Assembly: GCF_018598185.1 (NCBI RefSeq)
Contig: NZ_JAHESC010000002.1
Location: 222,682 to 286,681 of the forward strand
Reading direction: 5' to 3'
DNA: 64,000 bases
Origin: Dawidia soli
Lineage (GTDB): Bacteria; Bacteroidota; Bacteroidia; Cytophagales; Cyclobacteriaceae
Positions 1 through 7,418 of this stretch are shown here, piece by piece; positions within the stretch are counted from its first letter, which is position 1, and the number at the start of each line of letters is the position of its first letter. The notes beneath the pieces were generated by a model. It was not told where the DNA came from, ran no database searches, and saw nothing but the letters and a program-made list of their open reading frames with translations. Position numbers and translations under genes: made by a program.

Positions 1-68
1 ACATGCCCTGGAAACAAGCCGTGGCATATTACCGGGAGTTCAAACAAAAAACGACGCCGATAGTCTGA
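1..68 (+). CDS. C-terminal end of an unidentified protein (partial)
   Basis: Only the last 21 or so codons lie in the window. The reading frame starting at base 3 is open and ends with TGA at 66-68. The stop shares its final A with the ATG of the next gene (TGATG), the usual sign of translational coupling. The visible residues (ending KQKTTPIV) are too few to assign a family. I call it coding because of the stop/start overlap and the absence of any gap; the function is unknown. Confidence 0.5.
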   Translation, partial: MPWKQAVAYYREFKQKTTPIV

Positions 69-697
69 TGGAAGCCCTTGTCGCCTTCCTGGTGGCCTTT
101 GCCTTTAGCTTTACAGGATCTATACCGCCGGGCACGCTGAACCTGACCATTATACAGTTAGGCCTGGAGCATCGCCTCGTGGCGGCGCGTCGGTTTGCAA
201 TAGCCGCGGCGTTGGTGGAGTATCCCTATGCATGGCTCGCGGCCGTCTCGGGTGAATGGATCACGACGTCCACCGGCGGACTGAACGAGCTGCGCCTGGC
301 TACGGCACTGGTTATGATCACGCTGGGTGTGTGTGGCATCGTGTCGGCGTCAACGCCGCCGGCCCGTGTACAGCGCTCGCCCAAAAGCGGCTTTCGGAAG
401 GGCATCGTACTGGGGATCCTCAACCCGCTGGCATTTATATACTGGCTCGGCATATCCACGTACCTGCAGGGTCAGCAGTGGATCGATCTTTCCAGCACCG
501 TTACATTGCACAGCTATCTCGCCGGCGTGACGCTGGGCGCCTTTGCGTTGTTATTCCTGCTGGCGCATCTGGCCCGGCGGCTCGCGGTATATGTGCAGCA
601 AAGTCATTGGCTGCGACGGCTACCGGGGTTGTTACTGACAGGCCTGGGATTGTATGCGCTGGGACAGTATCTCGCTTCGGTTATACAAGGGGTGTAA
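68..697 (+). CDS. LysE/RhtB-family amino acid exporter
   Basis: A 209-residue polytopic inner-membrane protein. The N-terminal segment with GSIPPGTLNLTIIQLGL is the LysE signature (a small-residue-rich first helix with P-G-P/T-like turn), followed by about five more hydrophobic helices, and the length fits the family's usual 200-210. Family members export amino acids or related small molecules; the substrate cannot be read from sequence. The ATG overlaps the stop of the upstream gene, so the two are probably co-translated. The 3' end overlaps the convergent LD-carboxypeptidase gene by 17 bases. Confidence 0.8.
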   Translation: MEALVAFLVAFAFSFTGSIPPGTLNLTIIQLGLEHRLVAARRFAIAAALVEYPYAWLAAVSGEWITTSTGGLNELRLATALVMITLGVCGIVSASTPPARVQRSPKSGFRKGIVLGILNPLAFIYWLGISTYLQGQQWIDLSSTVTLHSYLAGVTLGAFALLFLLAHLARRLAVYVQQSHWLRRLPGLLLTGLGLYALGQYLASVIQGV

Positions 698-1595
698 TGA
701 TCGACTGCGCTGCGGTCACCTCCAACGACACCCGGGCTCCCTGTACCCACGCCAGGTTGGGGTTCTCATGGCCGGAAGGAAAGCGGAAGGCAACCGGATA
801 GTGGTACGCACGGGTATGGTTCAGGATGATCTGCTCGGGGGTCTCCTCGAAGGCCAGGCTCGGATCTTCTTTGATGTCGGTCATGTGGCCGATCAGGAGT
901 CCTGCCAGGTTCGCCAGCTTGCCGGCGCGCTTCAACTGGTTGACCATGCGGTCTACGCGGTAGACCAACTCTCCTATCTCTTCGATCACCAGTATTTTCC
1001 CGTTTGTATCCAGCTCGCTGGCGGTGCCCAGGCTATCCACTAACAACGACAGGTTGCCGCCGACCAGTACGCCTTCTGCGCGGCCGGGTTTGTTGGCGGG
1101 TGCTGCCGGTGCTGTGATGGCATCGGGTTTTCCGAAGAGGGCGTTGCGCAGGCTTTCGATGGAAGGTATGCTGGCGGGGTTGGCAAAGAGTACGGGCATG
1201 GTGCCGTGGATGCTGGCGATGCCGAGGCTTAGCAGCTTAAGCTGCAGGGCGGTGACGTCGCTGAAGCCGACGATCCACTTGGGGTGTTGCTGCAGGGTGG
1301 CATAGTTCGCGCGGTCGATGATGCGGCCGCTGCCATAACCACCGCGGGCACAGAGAATGGCGTCGATCGTAGGATCGTCGAGGGCGGCTTGCAGGTCGGC
1401 AAGGCGCTGGTCGTCCGTGCCGGCCAGGTAGGCATGGGCCTGGCTTAACAAATTATTGGCGGGGACAACGGTCAGGCCCCAGGCGGTCAGTACCCGGCGG
1501 GCATGGCTTACGTGCTCTTCGGAGGCTCTGCGGCTGAGGGCGACGAGGGCGACCCGGGCGCCGGGTTTTAAGGGCGGTGGGATCAGGATGGACAT
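681..1595 (-). CDS. LD-carboxypeptidase (peptidase family S66, LdcA/MccF type)
   Basis: A 304-residue protein of family S66. Known members cleave the L,D-peptide bond of murein tetrapeptides during cell-wall recycling, or inactivate microcin C-like compounds. The catalytic triad is visible: nucleophile Ser112 in GFSDVTAL, Glu205/206 in ILVIEEIGE, and His276 in FPSGHENPN. The N-terminal nucleotide-fold-like segment (PGARVALVALSRRAS) and the ARGGYGSGRI loop also match. There is no signal peptide, which fits the cytoplasmic recycling enzyme rather than a secreted one. It is a stand-alone gene with the long 11-base-repeat gap upstream. LdcA versus MccF cannot be decided here. Confidence 0.88.
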   Translation of the reverse strand: MSILIPPPLKPGARVALVALSRRASEEHVSHARRVLTAWGLTVVPANNLLSQAHAYLAGTDDQRLADLQAALDDPTIDAILCARGGYGSGRIIDRANYATLQQHPKWIVGFSDVTALQLKLLSLGIASIHGTMPVLFANPASIPSIESLRNALFGKPDAITAPAAPANKPGRAEGVLVGGNLSLLVDSLGTASELDTNGKILVIEEIGELVYRVDRMVNQLKRAGKLANLAGLLIGHMTDIKEDPSLAFEETPEQIILNHTRAYHYPVAFRFPSGHENPNLAWVQGARVSLEVTAAQSIITPLV

Positions 1596-1657
1596 CCGTG
1601 CAAGTACGGGAAGTTTGCGGGTTGGGGCAAGCTTTGTATAAGGTTGCTGTATGTCGG

Positions 1658-1998
1658 GGATATGTCATGGATAGCTATGGGATAAGGTTGATACGGGTAA
1701 TCCCTGGCGTTGGCCCGGGTGAAGCCTGGGAATGGAGCGGGCTTTCCGGAGGATTACCCGTATCAAACCCCTATCAAAGTGCTATCGAAGCACTATATAA
1801 AGGCTATCGGATTGTATCCAAAGGCACGGCCAGTACCTCAGAGGCGTATCAAAGGCACGGTTGTAGCAGTGTTGTAGCACTGTTGCGGCAGAGTTCCGGC
1901 ACGGATATAGCGACCCATAAATGCGTGCGCCGGTCTAACACTGGTTCAACGATCCTGAGGCAGTGCTTTATCTATGCTGTAACCGGGCTTTGGCCTGG
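1658..1998. repeat. Degenerate 11-base tandem repeat tract, about 31 units
   Basis: The gap between the LD-carboxypeptidase start (1595) and the DUF1573 terminator (2014) is built on an 11-base period. Examples read directly: GGATA at 1658, 1669 and 1680; GGG at 1695, 1717, 1728 and 1739; TATCAAA-like words at 1761, 1772, 1783, 1794 and 1805; GTTGTAG-like words at 1860, 1871, 1882 and 1893. Neighbouring units match at up to 10 of 11 positions (1757 versus 1768) and drift gradually along the tract. The period is not a multiple of three, so it is not a peptide repeat. The function is unknown. Confidence 0.75.
1688..1766. repeat. Perfect 16-base inverted repeat with 47-base spacer
   Basis: Bases 1688-1703 (TTGATACGGGTAATCC) are the exact reverse complement of 1751-1766. 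The stem can extend a little further inward with a mismatch (CTGG against CCGG). The element sits inside the 11-base repeat tract. It could fold as a long hairpin in RNA or be a small terminal-inverted-repeat remnant. There is no open frame of note inside and no target-site duplication that I can see. Confidence 0.7.
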
Positions 1999-2013
1999 GA
2001 GATGATACTACAA

Positions 2014-2045
2014 AAAAGCCATTCGCTGGCTGGCGAATGGCTTTT
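2014..2045 (-). terminator. Rho-independent terminator of the DUF1573 gene
   Basis: A perfect 13-base stem (AAAAGCCATTCGC at 2014-2026 pairing with 2033-2045) closes a 6-base loop. On the minus strand it is followed by a run of T (the A-run at 2012-2017 on the plus strand). It lies 23 bases beyond the stop of the minus-strand gene at 2068. Confidence 0.85.
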
Positions 2046-2067
2046 GATAGTATTGAACTAAAATTTC

Positions 2068-2610
2068 TTAGTGTGCAGCCGGGGCGTTGCCAGCCTTCGG
2101 CGTGATCATCGCCTTGAAACGCAGCACGGTTTGTTTAGGCCAGGTGTTGGCCGTTACCGTGATGGTTTTGTTTTGAACGTTTTGTTTGCCGTTGCTGTCG
2201 AATTTGGCCTTTACATAGCCTGTGCCGCCCACGGGGATCGGCTCTTTTGAAAAATCCGGTACGGTGCAACCGCAAGAGGGTTGTGCGCCCTGAATGATCA
2301 ACGGAGCTTCGCCGGTGTTTTTCACTTTGTACGTGTATTCTACGATGTCGCCTTCTTTGATGGTGCCGAAGTCGTGTTCAGTGGTTTCAAACTGGATGAC
2401 CGGTAGCGGGCCTTCGGGTTTTTCTTCGGGGGCTGCAACGGTCGGGTTCGGTGCGGGTACGGTCGTACCGGCGGCCTTCTTGCCTTCTACTTCTGCCAGT
2501 CGGCTTTCCAGTTCTGCTATTCGCTTTTCGCTGGCGCGATCTTTACATGCCGTAAAGCATACCAACACCGCTGCGAAAAATAGCATCGATTTAAAGATTG
2601 CTGTTTTCAT
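2068..2610 (-). CDS. DUF1573 domain lipoprotein
   Basis: A 180-residue predicted lipoprotein. The signal peptide ends in the lipobox FTAC with Cys22. A short charged coiled-coil-like segment (about 28-45) and a Pro/Ala linker lead to a DUF1573 domain (about 70-170), an Ig-like fold with the hallmark PSCGCTVP. The family is widespread in Bacteroidota and of unclear function; a periplasmic or outer-membrane location is inferred from the lipobox. It lies 38 bases after the YtxH gene on the same strand and ends at a strong terminator. In related genomes a DUF1573 gene commonly follows nusB, as it nearly does here. Confidence 0.85.
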   Translation of the reverse strand: MKTAIFKSMLFFAAVLVCFTACKDRASEKRIAELESRLAEVEGKKAAGTTVPAPNPTVAAPEEKPEGPLPVIQFETTEHDFGTIKEGDIVEYTYKVKNTGEAPLIIQGAQPSCGCTVPDFSKEPIPVGGTGYVKAKFDSNGKQNVQNKTITVTANTWPKQTVLRFKAMITPKAGNAPAAH

Positions 2611-2648
2611 ATCCCTGCCTTCTTGATTATTGATTTTTTTGAATGTGC

Positions 2649-2960
2649 TTATTCTTTGCGGCCGCCGCGGATCTGTTCCAGCAGATCGTCTACGTCTTCG
2701 AGGAGACGCTCAGCCTTGTTTTTGGCTTCGTCCACCACCTTCTGGCCCTGCGATTTCGCTTCGCTGGTCAGCGGGGTCTCTTTGCCATCGACAAAATCGT
2801 TGATGAGGTCTTGCAGGATCTTGCGGTATTTGTCCAGTTGGAAAGACAACTTCTCGCGTGTGTTTGATCCTTTGTCGGGCGCGTACAGGATGCCCAAAAT
2901 TGCACCGGTAGCGGCGCCAGCCAGGAACGCCATCAGAAAATTTCCACTCTTTTTGCTCAT
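2649..2960 (-). CDS. YtxH domain small membrane protein
   Basis: A 103-residue protein with one N-terminal glycine-rich membrane helix (about 8-26, FLMAFLAGAATGAILGILY) followed by the YtxH signature APDKGSNTRE and a long charged helix that probably forms a coiled coil. YtxH proteins are small envelope proteins, often stress-linked; no biochemical role is established. It lies between nusB and the DUF1573 gene. A good promoter (-33 TTTG, 21 bases, -7 TAACTTTG) lies directly upstream, so the YtxH-DUF1573 pair can be transcribed independently of nusB. Confidence 0.8.
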   Translation of the reverse strand: MSKKSGNFLMAFLAGAATGAILGILYAPDKGSNTREKLSFQLDKYRKILQDLINDFVDGKETPLTSEAKSQGQKVVDEAKNKAERLLEDVDDLLEQIRGGRKE

Positions 2961-2968
2961 AGCACTTT

Positions 2969-3001
2969 CAAAGTTAGTTATCGACTTCGCGCAAATTCAA
3001 A
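2969..3001 (-). promoter_or_regulatory. Bacteroidota-type promoter for the YtxH-DUF1573 pair
   Basis: On the minus strand TAACTTTG (2969-2976) matches the -7 consensus TAnnTTTG. TTTG at 2998-3001 lies 21 bases upstream, close to the usual -33 spacing. The start codon at 2960 is 8 bases from the box, so the leader is very short. Confidence 0.55.
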
Positions 3002-3052
3002 ATTTTAACAATTTTTAACAAAGGGCCACGATAATTTTCAGTGCGGCAGCCT

Positions 3053-4192
3053 CTATTTATTGTCCATTAGACCCCGGCCGCTTTTCTTCACTACGCCAGT
3101 GTCTTTCAGCTCTTTAGCGATCACGTCCAGAATGCCGTTGATAAATTGGCGGCTCTTCGGCGTACTGTAGTTTTTGGCGAGCTCGATGTATTCGTTGATG
3201 GTGACCTTCACGGGAATGCCCGGGAATTCCAGGAGCTCGGCGATAGCCATTTCCAGGATCATGCGGTCGGTGAGCGGCAGGCGGTCGACTTCCCAGTTAC
3301 GGGTGTTGTTTGCAATCAGCTCTTTGTAGGGTTGCTCGAGGTCGCAGGCCTTGTTGTACAGCTTCTCCACAAACTCGCGGTCTTCCTCCCAGTTGATCGA
3401 CAGGGTGTGCAGCTGCACCGCGCTGGCGGGTGTGCCGTCATACGATTTCACCGTCTTTTCCACCAGGCCTTTGACGATCTCTTTGTCTTCGGCCCACCGC
3501 AGCACTTCTTCTTCAAAGAATTCGTTGATGACGGTCTTGCCCAGGATCACCTTTTTGAAGAGGTGGTTGATGAATTTTTTCTGGTCGTCCAGCGTGGGGC
3601 TCTTTTTATCCAGATAATTGAGATATTCATTATCCTGCCGCACCACGTCGCGGAACCAGCCCTTGATCTTGTCGGGCTTGTCTTGCCAGTGCCGGCCGAG
3701 CTTCAGCGCGTCTTTGCGCAGGCCTTCGTGCTGGCGCAGGGCGTTGATCCACGAGTTGCTGACAAAGTTTTTGTGACTCACTTTTTTGTCGGCTTCCGCC
3801 AGCTCGGCAAAGGCCGGGGGCAGGCTGAGCACGGCGATGTAGTGGTCGTAGATCTTTTCGATCTCGCTGATGGTGTTCTTCAGGAAGAAGTCGGTGTCTT
3901 TCTTCGCCTGCTTGTTGTAGAAGATAAAGCAATCGTTCACCGCTTTCTTGATGCGCGGGTCTTCGTGGTCAACCGAGCTCTCGAATTGCTTAAAGGCTTT
4001 TTCAAAAAGCTTTGTGGCGGTCTTCTTTTGTTGGGTAAGAGCTGCCTTGTCCTGAACTTCCATGGAGTTCAGATCGGGTGCAAAAGCATCGCTGATCTGT
4101 TCGAGGCAGAGTTCGTAGTTGGCCTCTTTGCACTGCTCGAGCGCGAACAGGCTTTGCATAACTTTAATACGGAGACTTCTTCGGTTGAGCAT
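3053..4192 (-). CDS. nusB: Transcription antitermination factor NusB, long Bacteroidota form
   Basis: NusB joins NusE (S10), NusA and NusG on boxA RNA and keeps polymerase in rRNA operons from stopping early. The first 25 residues (MLNRRSLRIKVMQSLFALEQ) are typical of the NusB start, and the C-terminal segment about 265-365 (DRLPLTDRMILEMAIAELL, then IPVKVTINEYIELAKNYS) is the NusB core. At 379 residues it is far longer than the 140-residue enterobacterial protein. The extra 220 or so residues, charged and helical, sit between the first helix and the core. Long forms are common in Bacteroidota. A consensus promoter lies upstream. Confidence 0.88.
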   Translation of the reverse strand: MLNRRSLRIKVMQSLFALEQCKEANYELCLEQISDAFAPDLNSMEVQDKAALTQQKKTATKLFEKAFKQFESSVDHEDPRIKKAVNDCFIFYNKQAKKDTDFFLKNTISEIEKIYDHYIAVLSLPPAFAELAEADKKVSHKNFVSNSWINALRQHEGLRKDALKLGRHWQDKPDKIKGWFRDVVRQDNEYLNYLDKKSPTLDDQKKFINHLFKKVILGKTVINEFFEEEVLRWAEDKEIVKGLVEKTVKSYDGTPASAVQLHTLSINWEEDREFVEKLYNKACDLEQPYKELIANNTRNWEVDRLPLTDRMILEMAIAELLEFPGIPVKVTINEYIELAKNYSTPKSRQFINGILDVIAKELKDTGVVKKSGRGLMDNK

Positions 4193-4223
4193 GGTAAAGA
4201 ACGACTTCTAGTGATCTGAGGCG

Positions 4224-4254
4224 CAAAAATAGAATATCGCGGGGGGTTGGGCAA
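4224..4254 (-). promoter_or_regulatory. Bacteroidota-type promoter for nusB
   Basis: Minus-strand -7 box TATTTTTG (4224-4231) with TTG at 4252-4254, separated by 20 bases. This is one of the best fits to TTG-N(19-21)-TAnnTTTG in the window and lies 31 bases upstream of the nusB start. Confidence 0.6.
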
Positions 4255-4272
4255 CTCAAATACCGGCCGATC

Positions 4273-4312
4273 AAAAAAAAGGCTCCCGATGGCCAGTATA
4301 CCACCGGAAGCC
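4273..4312 (-). terminator. Terminator of the amino acid dehydrogenase gene
   Basis: Read on the minus strand, a 12-pair stem with two G-T wobbles (4301-4312 with 4281-4292) and an 8-base loop is followed by eight T. It lies about 30 bases after the stop of the gene at 4345. Confidence 0.8.
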
Positions 4313-4344
4313 TGGAGGGGTCTTTTGTGTCTTTCCTGTCGTGC

Positions 4345-5445
4345 TTAACGCGACATGCGGAGGCGTCCGATGTCCTGGATGCGCTTTTCGGCCAGTTGCA
4401 TGGCAGCCTCTTGCGGCGAAAGTTTCTCTTGTGCGGCAAACGAGAGCGTGTTCAAACACGTGGCATAAATGTTCTCGGCTTGCTCCAGCACACGTTTACG
4501 GTTGTAGTTGCCCAGGTGCTCGTGGTATACGTTCATCAGACCGCCGGCGTTGATCAGGAAGTCGGGGGCGTAGGTTATGCTGCGGTCTACCAGCATGTAG
4601 CCATGCTTCACGTCATCTTTCAACTGGTTGTTGGCGGCACCGGCAATGACCTGACACTTCAGGCGGCCGATGGTCTCGTCGTTGATCGAAGCGCCCAGCG
4701 CGCAGGGTGCATAGATGTCCATGTCCAGGTCGTAGATCTTTTCCTGGCCCACGGTGCGCACACCATACCGGGCAGCCACTTCCTTCATGCGGTCTTCAGA
4801 GATATCGGTAATGAACACATTGGCATTTTCTTTTACCAGGTGCTCGACAAGGTGCATTCCTACCTGGCCTACGCCCTGTACGCCGATGGTTTTATGGGCG
4901 AGGCTGTCGCTGCCAAAGGCTTTTTTCACAGCGGCTTTCATGCCGAGGTATACACCGTAGGCGGTTACCGGTGAAGGGTCGCCACCGCCACCCATCGATT
5001 CGGGCAGACCGGTAACGTGTTTGGTCTCCATGGAAATATATTCCATGTCGGCGGTCTTCATGTTTACGTCTTCGGCCGTAATGTATTTGCCGTTGAGGCT
5101 ATTGACAAATTTGCCGAAGCGGCGCAGGAATGCTTCCGTCTTCATGGTCTTGGCGTCGCCCATGATGACGGCCTTTCCGCCGCCCAGGTTGATGCCGCTG
5201 ATGGCGGCTTTGAAAGTCATGCCGCGTGATAATCTCAATACGTCTGTCAATGCTTCCTGTTCCGAAGCATAATGCCACATACGGGTACCGCCCAGTGCCG
5301 GACCGAGTACGGTGTTGTGAATGGCAATGATGGCCTTCAGACCGGTGGCCTGGTCGTGGCACCATACAACCTGCTCGTGACCCAGTTGTGTGAGGGTTCC
5401 AAAGATGCTTCCTTCTTGCACTTTTTCCAGTTCTTTGATCTCCAT
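4345..5445 (-). CDS. Glu/Leu/Phe/Val dehydrogenase, leucine dehydrogenase-like
   Basis: NAD-dependent oxidative deamination of an aliphatic amino acid to its 2-oxo acid, here probably a branched-chain one. The 366-residue length fits leucine/valine dehydrogenases. Visible elements: GPALGGTRMW substrate loop (49-57), Lys79 in GMTFKAA, catalytic Lys91 in GGGKAVI, Asp126 in ITAEDVNM, and the Rossmann motif GVQGVGQVG (188-196). Leu versus Val versus Phe preference is not decidable. It is a single gene with its own promoter-like box and terminator, next to nusB as in other Bacteroidota. Confidence 0.88.
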   Translation of the reverse strand: MEIKELEKVQEGSIFGTLTQLGHEQVVWCHDQATGLKAIIAIHNTVLGPALGGTRMWHYASEQEALTDVLRLSRGMTFKAAISGINLGGGKAVIMGDAKTMKTEAFLRRFGKFVNSLNGKYITAEDVNMKTADMEYISMETKHVTGLPESMGGGGDPSPVTAYGVYLGMKAAVKKAFGSDSLAHKTIGVQGVGQVGMHLVEHLVKENANVFITDISEDRMKEVAARYGVRTVGQEKIYDLDMDIYAPCALGASINDETIGRLKCQVIAGAANNQLKDDVKHGYMLVDRSITYAPDFLINAGGLMNVYHEHLGNYNRKRVLEQAENIYATCLNTLSFAAQEKLSPQEAAMQLAEKRIQDIGRLRMSR

Positions 5446-5519
5446 GCGGATTACATTTACGTTTGATTATTGTAGTTTTAATCCCCCGTTCTTGGGATAC
5501 CTTTCGGCCAGGATTTAAG

Positions 5520-5527
5520 CAAAATTA
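5520..5527 (-). promoter_or_regulatory. Possible -7 box for the amino acid dehydrogenase gene
   Basis: Minus-strand TAATTTTG fits TAnnTTTG about 75 bases upstream of the start codon. I see no -33 TTG at the usual distance, so support is partial. Confidence 0.35.
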
Positions 5528-5600
5528 GCCAGTTTCAAACGTTTGCAGGAACTATTGGAAGGATATTTCGTTTAACCGGGGGGTCGCCAAATTTTTTTGC

Positions 5601-7418
5601 ATGCGAGAACTGAAGTACATCAATAAATACCTGTATAAATACAAGTGGCATCTGGTGCTCGGCCTGGTGTTTGTCATCCTCTCCAACGTCTTTCAAATCA
5701 TTCCGGCACAGCTCGTGCGCGATGCGATCGACCTGGTGGTAGACAACATCCGCATGTACCGGGGCTTGGGCCATACCGATGTACAGCAGGATTTCTTCTC
5801 GGTCTTTGCCTTCGGCATCCTGATCTACGCGGGCCTTATTTTAGTGATGGCTTTTCTGCGCGGTATATTTTTATACTTCGTGCGGCAGACGCTCATCGTC
5901 ATGTCACGGTTGATCGAATTCGACCTGAAGAACGAAGTATTCGAACACTATCAAACACTGCCGCTGAGCTTCTATCGCAAGAACAATACGGGTGACCTGA
6001 TGAACCGCATTTCAGAAGATGTAAGCCGGGTGCGGATGTACCTCGGCCCGGCAATCATGTATGGGCTGACGTTGTTCACGCTCTTCATGATGCTGATCCC
6101 GATCATGTTCAGCATCAGCCCGAAACTGACGTGGTATGCGCTCAGCCCGCTGCCGTTACTTTCCATCAGCATCTTTTTTGTCAACAACATAATCGAGCGC
6201 CGGTCGGAGCAGATCCAAAAACACCAGTCGCGGCTATCGACGTTCGTACAAGAGGCCTTCAGTGGTATACGCGTGTTGAAGTCGTTCAACCGCGAGCAGG
6301 AGTCGATGGGGCGTTTTGAAAAAGAGGTGGAGGCCTATAAACATCAATCGCTCAAGCTCACGCGCATTCAGGCCTTGTTCTTCCCGATCATTATGGGCCT
6401 GGTCGGCATCAGCACGATCCTGACGGTATATGCGGGCAGCACGGAAGTGATCAATGGCAACCTGACCTTTGGCAATATTGCCGAGTTTATCATCTATGTA
6501 AACTTGCTTACCTGGCCGGTAACGTCGTTGGGCTGGACCAGCAGCCTGGTGCAGCGCGCGGAAGCTTCGCAGAAGCGGATCAACGAGTTTCTGCGCACGC
6601 AGACCAACATCGTTTCGGAGAAAGAGCTGGTGCGCGAGATCCAGGGGAAAGTAGTGTTCAAAGATGTGGTCTTTACCTATCCGGATACCGGTATTCGCGC
6701 ATTGAAAGGCGTTTCATTTTCCATCAACCCCGGCGAGTCGCTGGCGATCATCGGTACGACCGGCTCGGGCAAAAGCACGGTGGCCAACCTCGTATCGCGG
6801 CTTTATGATGCGCGCGACGGACAGATCCTCATCGATGATGTGCCGATTGCCGACTACAATCTTACCTCGCTGCGCAGCCAGATCGGCTATGTGCCGCAGG
6901 ATGTATTCTTGTTCAGCGATACGATCTTTAACAACATCGGCTTTGGTATAAAGAATCCGGATGCAGAACGCATCACGCAAGCCGCCAAAGACGCGGACGT
7001 ATATAATAACATCGTCGAGTTTCCGCTGGGCTTTGAAACCCGCGTGGGGGAACGCGGCATTACGCTGTCGGGTGGGCAGAAACAGCGGGTGTCTATCGCC
7101 CGGGCCATTGTGCGTGAGCCGAAGATCCTGATGCTGGACGACGCCTTGTCGGCCGTCGATACCAAGACGGAGAACAACATTCTCGGCAGCATGCGCAGGA
7201 TCATGAAAGGCCGGACCACCATCATCATCTCACACCGCGTCTCATCGGCCAAGCTGGCCAACAAGATCATCGTGCTGGAAGACGGTGGGGTGACAGAAGA
7301 AGGCTCGCACGAGTCGCTGCTGGCGCACAACGGCGTGTACAAGGAGCTATACGACAAGCAGGTGCTGCAAGAGCGCGAGGCGAAGAAGGCCGATGCCGAC
7401 CTGGATGTCAGAAATTAA
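5601..7418 (+). CDS. ABC exporter half-transporter (membrane plus ATPase), Walker B with Asp
   Basis: A 605-residue type IV (MsbA-like) exporter half: six membrane helices in the first 320 residues, then an ATPase domain. Walker A is GTTGSGKST (385-393), the signature is canonical LSGGQ (489-493), and the switch histidine is in IIISHR. The Walker B is ILMLDD (509-514): Asp514 replaces the catalytic Glu. That substitution is typical of the degenerate half of heterodimeric exporters such as TM287/288. The convergent ABC gene at 8821-10593 has the reciprocal pattern (Glu present, signature LSVGQ) and is the likely partner. The substrate is unknown. The 3' end overlaps the next minus-strand gene by 11 bases. 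Confidence 0.88.
   Translation: MRELKYINKYLYKYKWHLVLGLVFVILSNVFQIIPAQLVRDAIDLVVDNIRMYRGLGHTDVQQDFFSVFAFGILIYAGLILVMAFLRGIFLYFVRQTLIVMSRLIEFDLKNEVFEHYQTLPLSFYRKNNTGDLMNRISEDVSRVRMYLGPAIMYGLTLFTLFMMLIPIMFSISPKLTWYALSPLPLLSISIFFVNNIIERRSEQIQKHQSRLSTFVQEAFSGIRVLKSFNREQESMGRFEKEVEAYKHQSLKLTRIQALFFPIIMGLVGISTILTVYAGSTEVINGNLTFGNIAEFIIYVNLLTWPVTSLGWTSSLVQRAEASQKRINEFLRTQTNIVSEKELVREIQGKVVFKDVVFTYPDTGIRALKGVSFSINPGESLAIIGTTGSGKSTVANLVSRLYDARDGQILIDDVPIADYNLTSLRSQIGYVPQDVFLFSDTIFNNIGFGIKNPDAERITQAAKDADVYNNIVEFPLGFETRVGERGITLSGGQKQRVSIARAIVREPKILMLDDALSAVDTKTENNILGSMRRIMKGRTTIIISHRVSSAKLANKIIVLEDGGVTEEGSHESLLAHNGVYKELYDKQVLQEREAKKADADLDVRN

Noticed and set aside
1935..1960. tRNA-like T-arm (GGTTCAACGATCC)
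   Set aside because: No acceptor or anticodon stem can be built around it; it falls inside the periodic tract.
1577..2005. 142-codon plus-strand open frame across the gap
   Set aside because: It begins inside the antisense of the LD-carboxypeptidase start and runs through an 11-base repeat, which is not a multiple of three and is simply free of stops in this frame. The amino acid composition is not protein-like and there is no promoter or ribosome site.
3146..4219. 357-codon frame opposite nusB
   Set aside because: Antisense shadow of nusB; its composition reflects reverse-complement codons.
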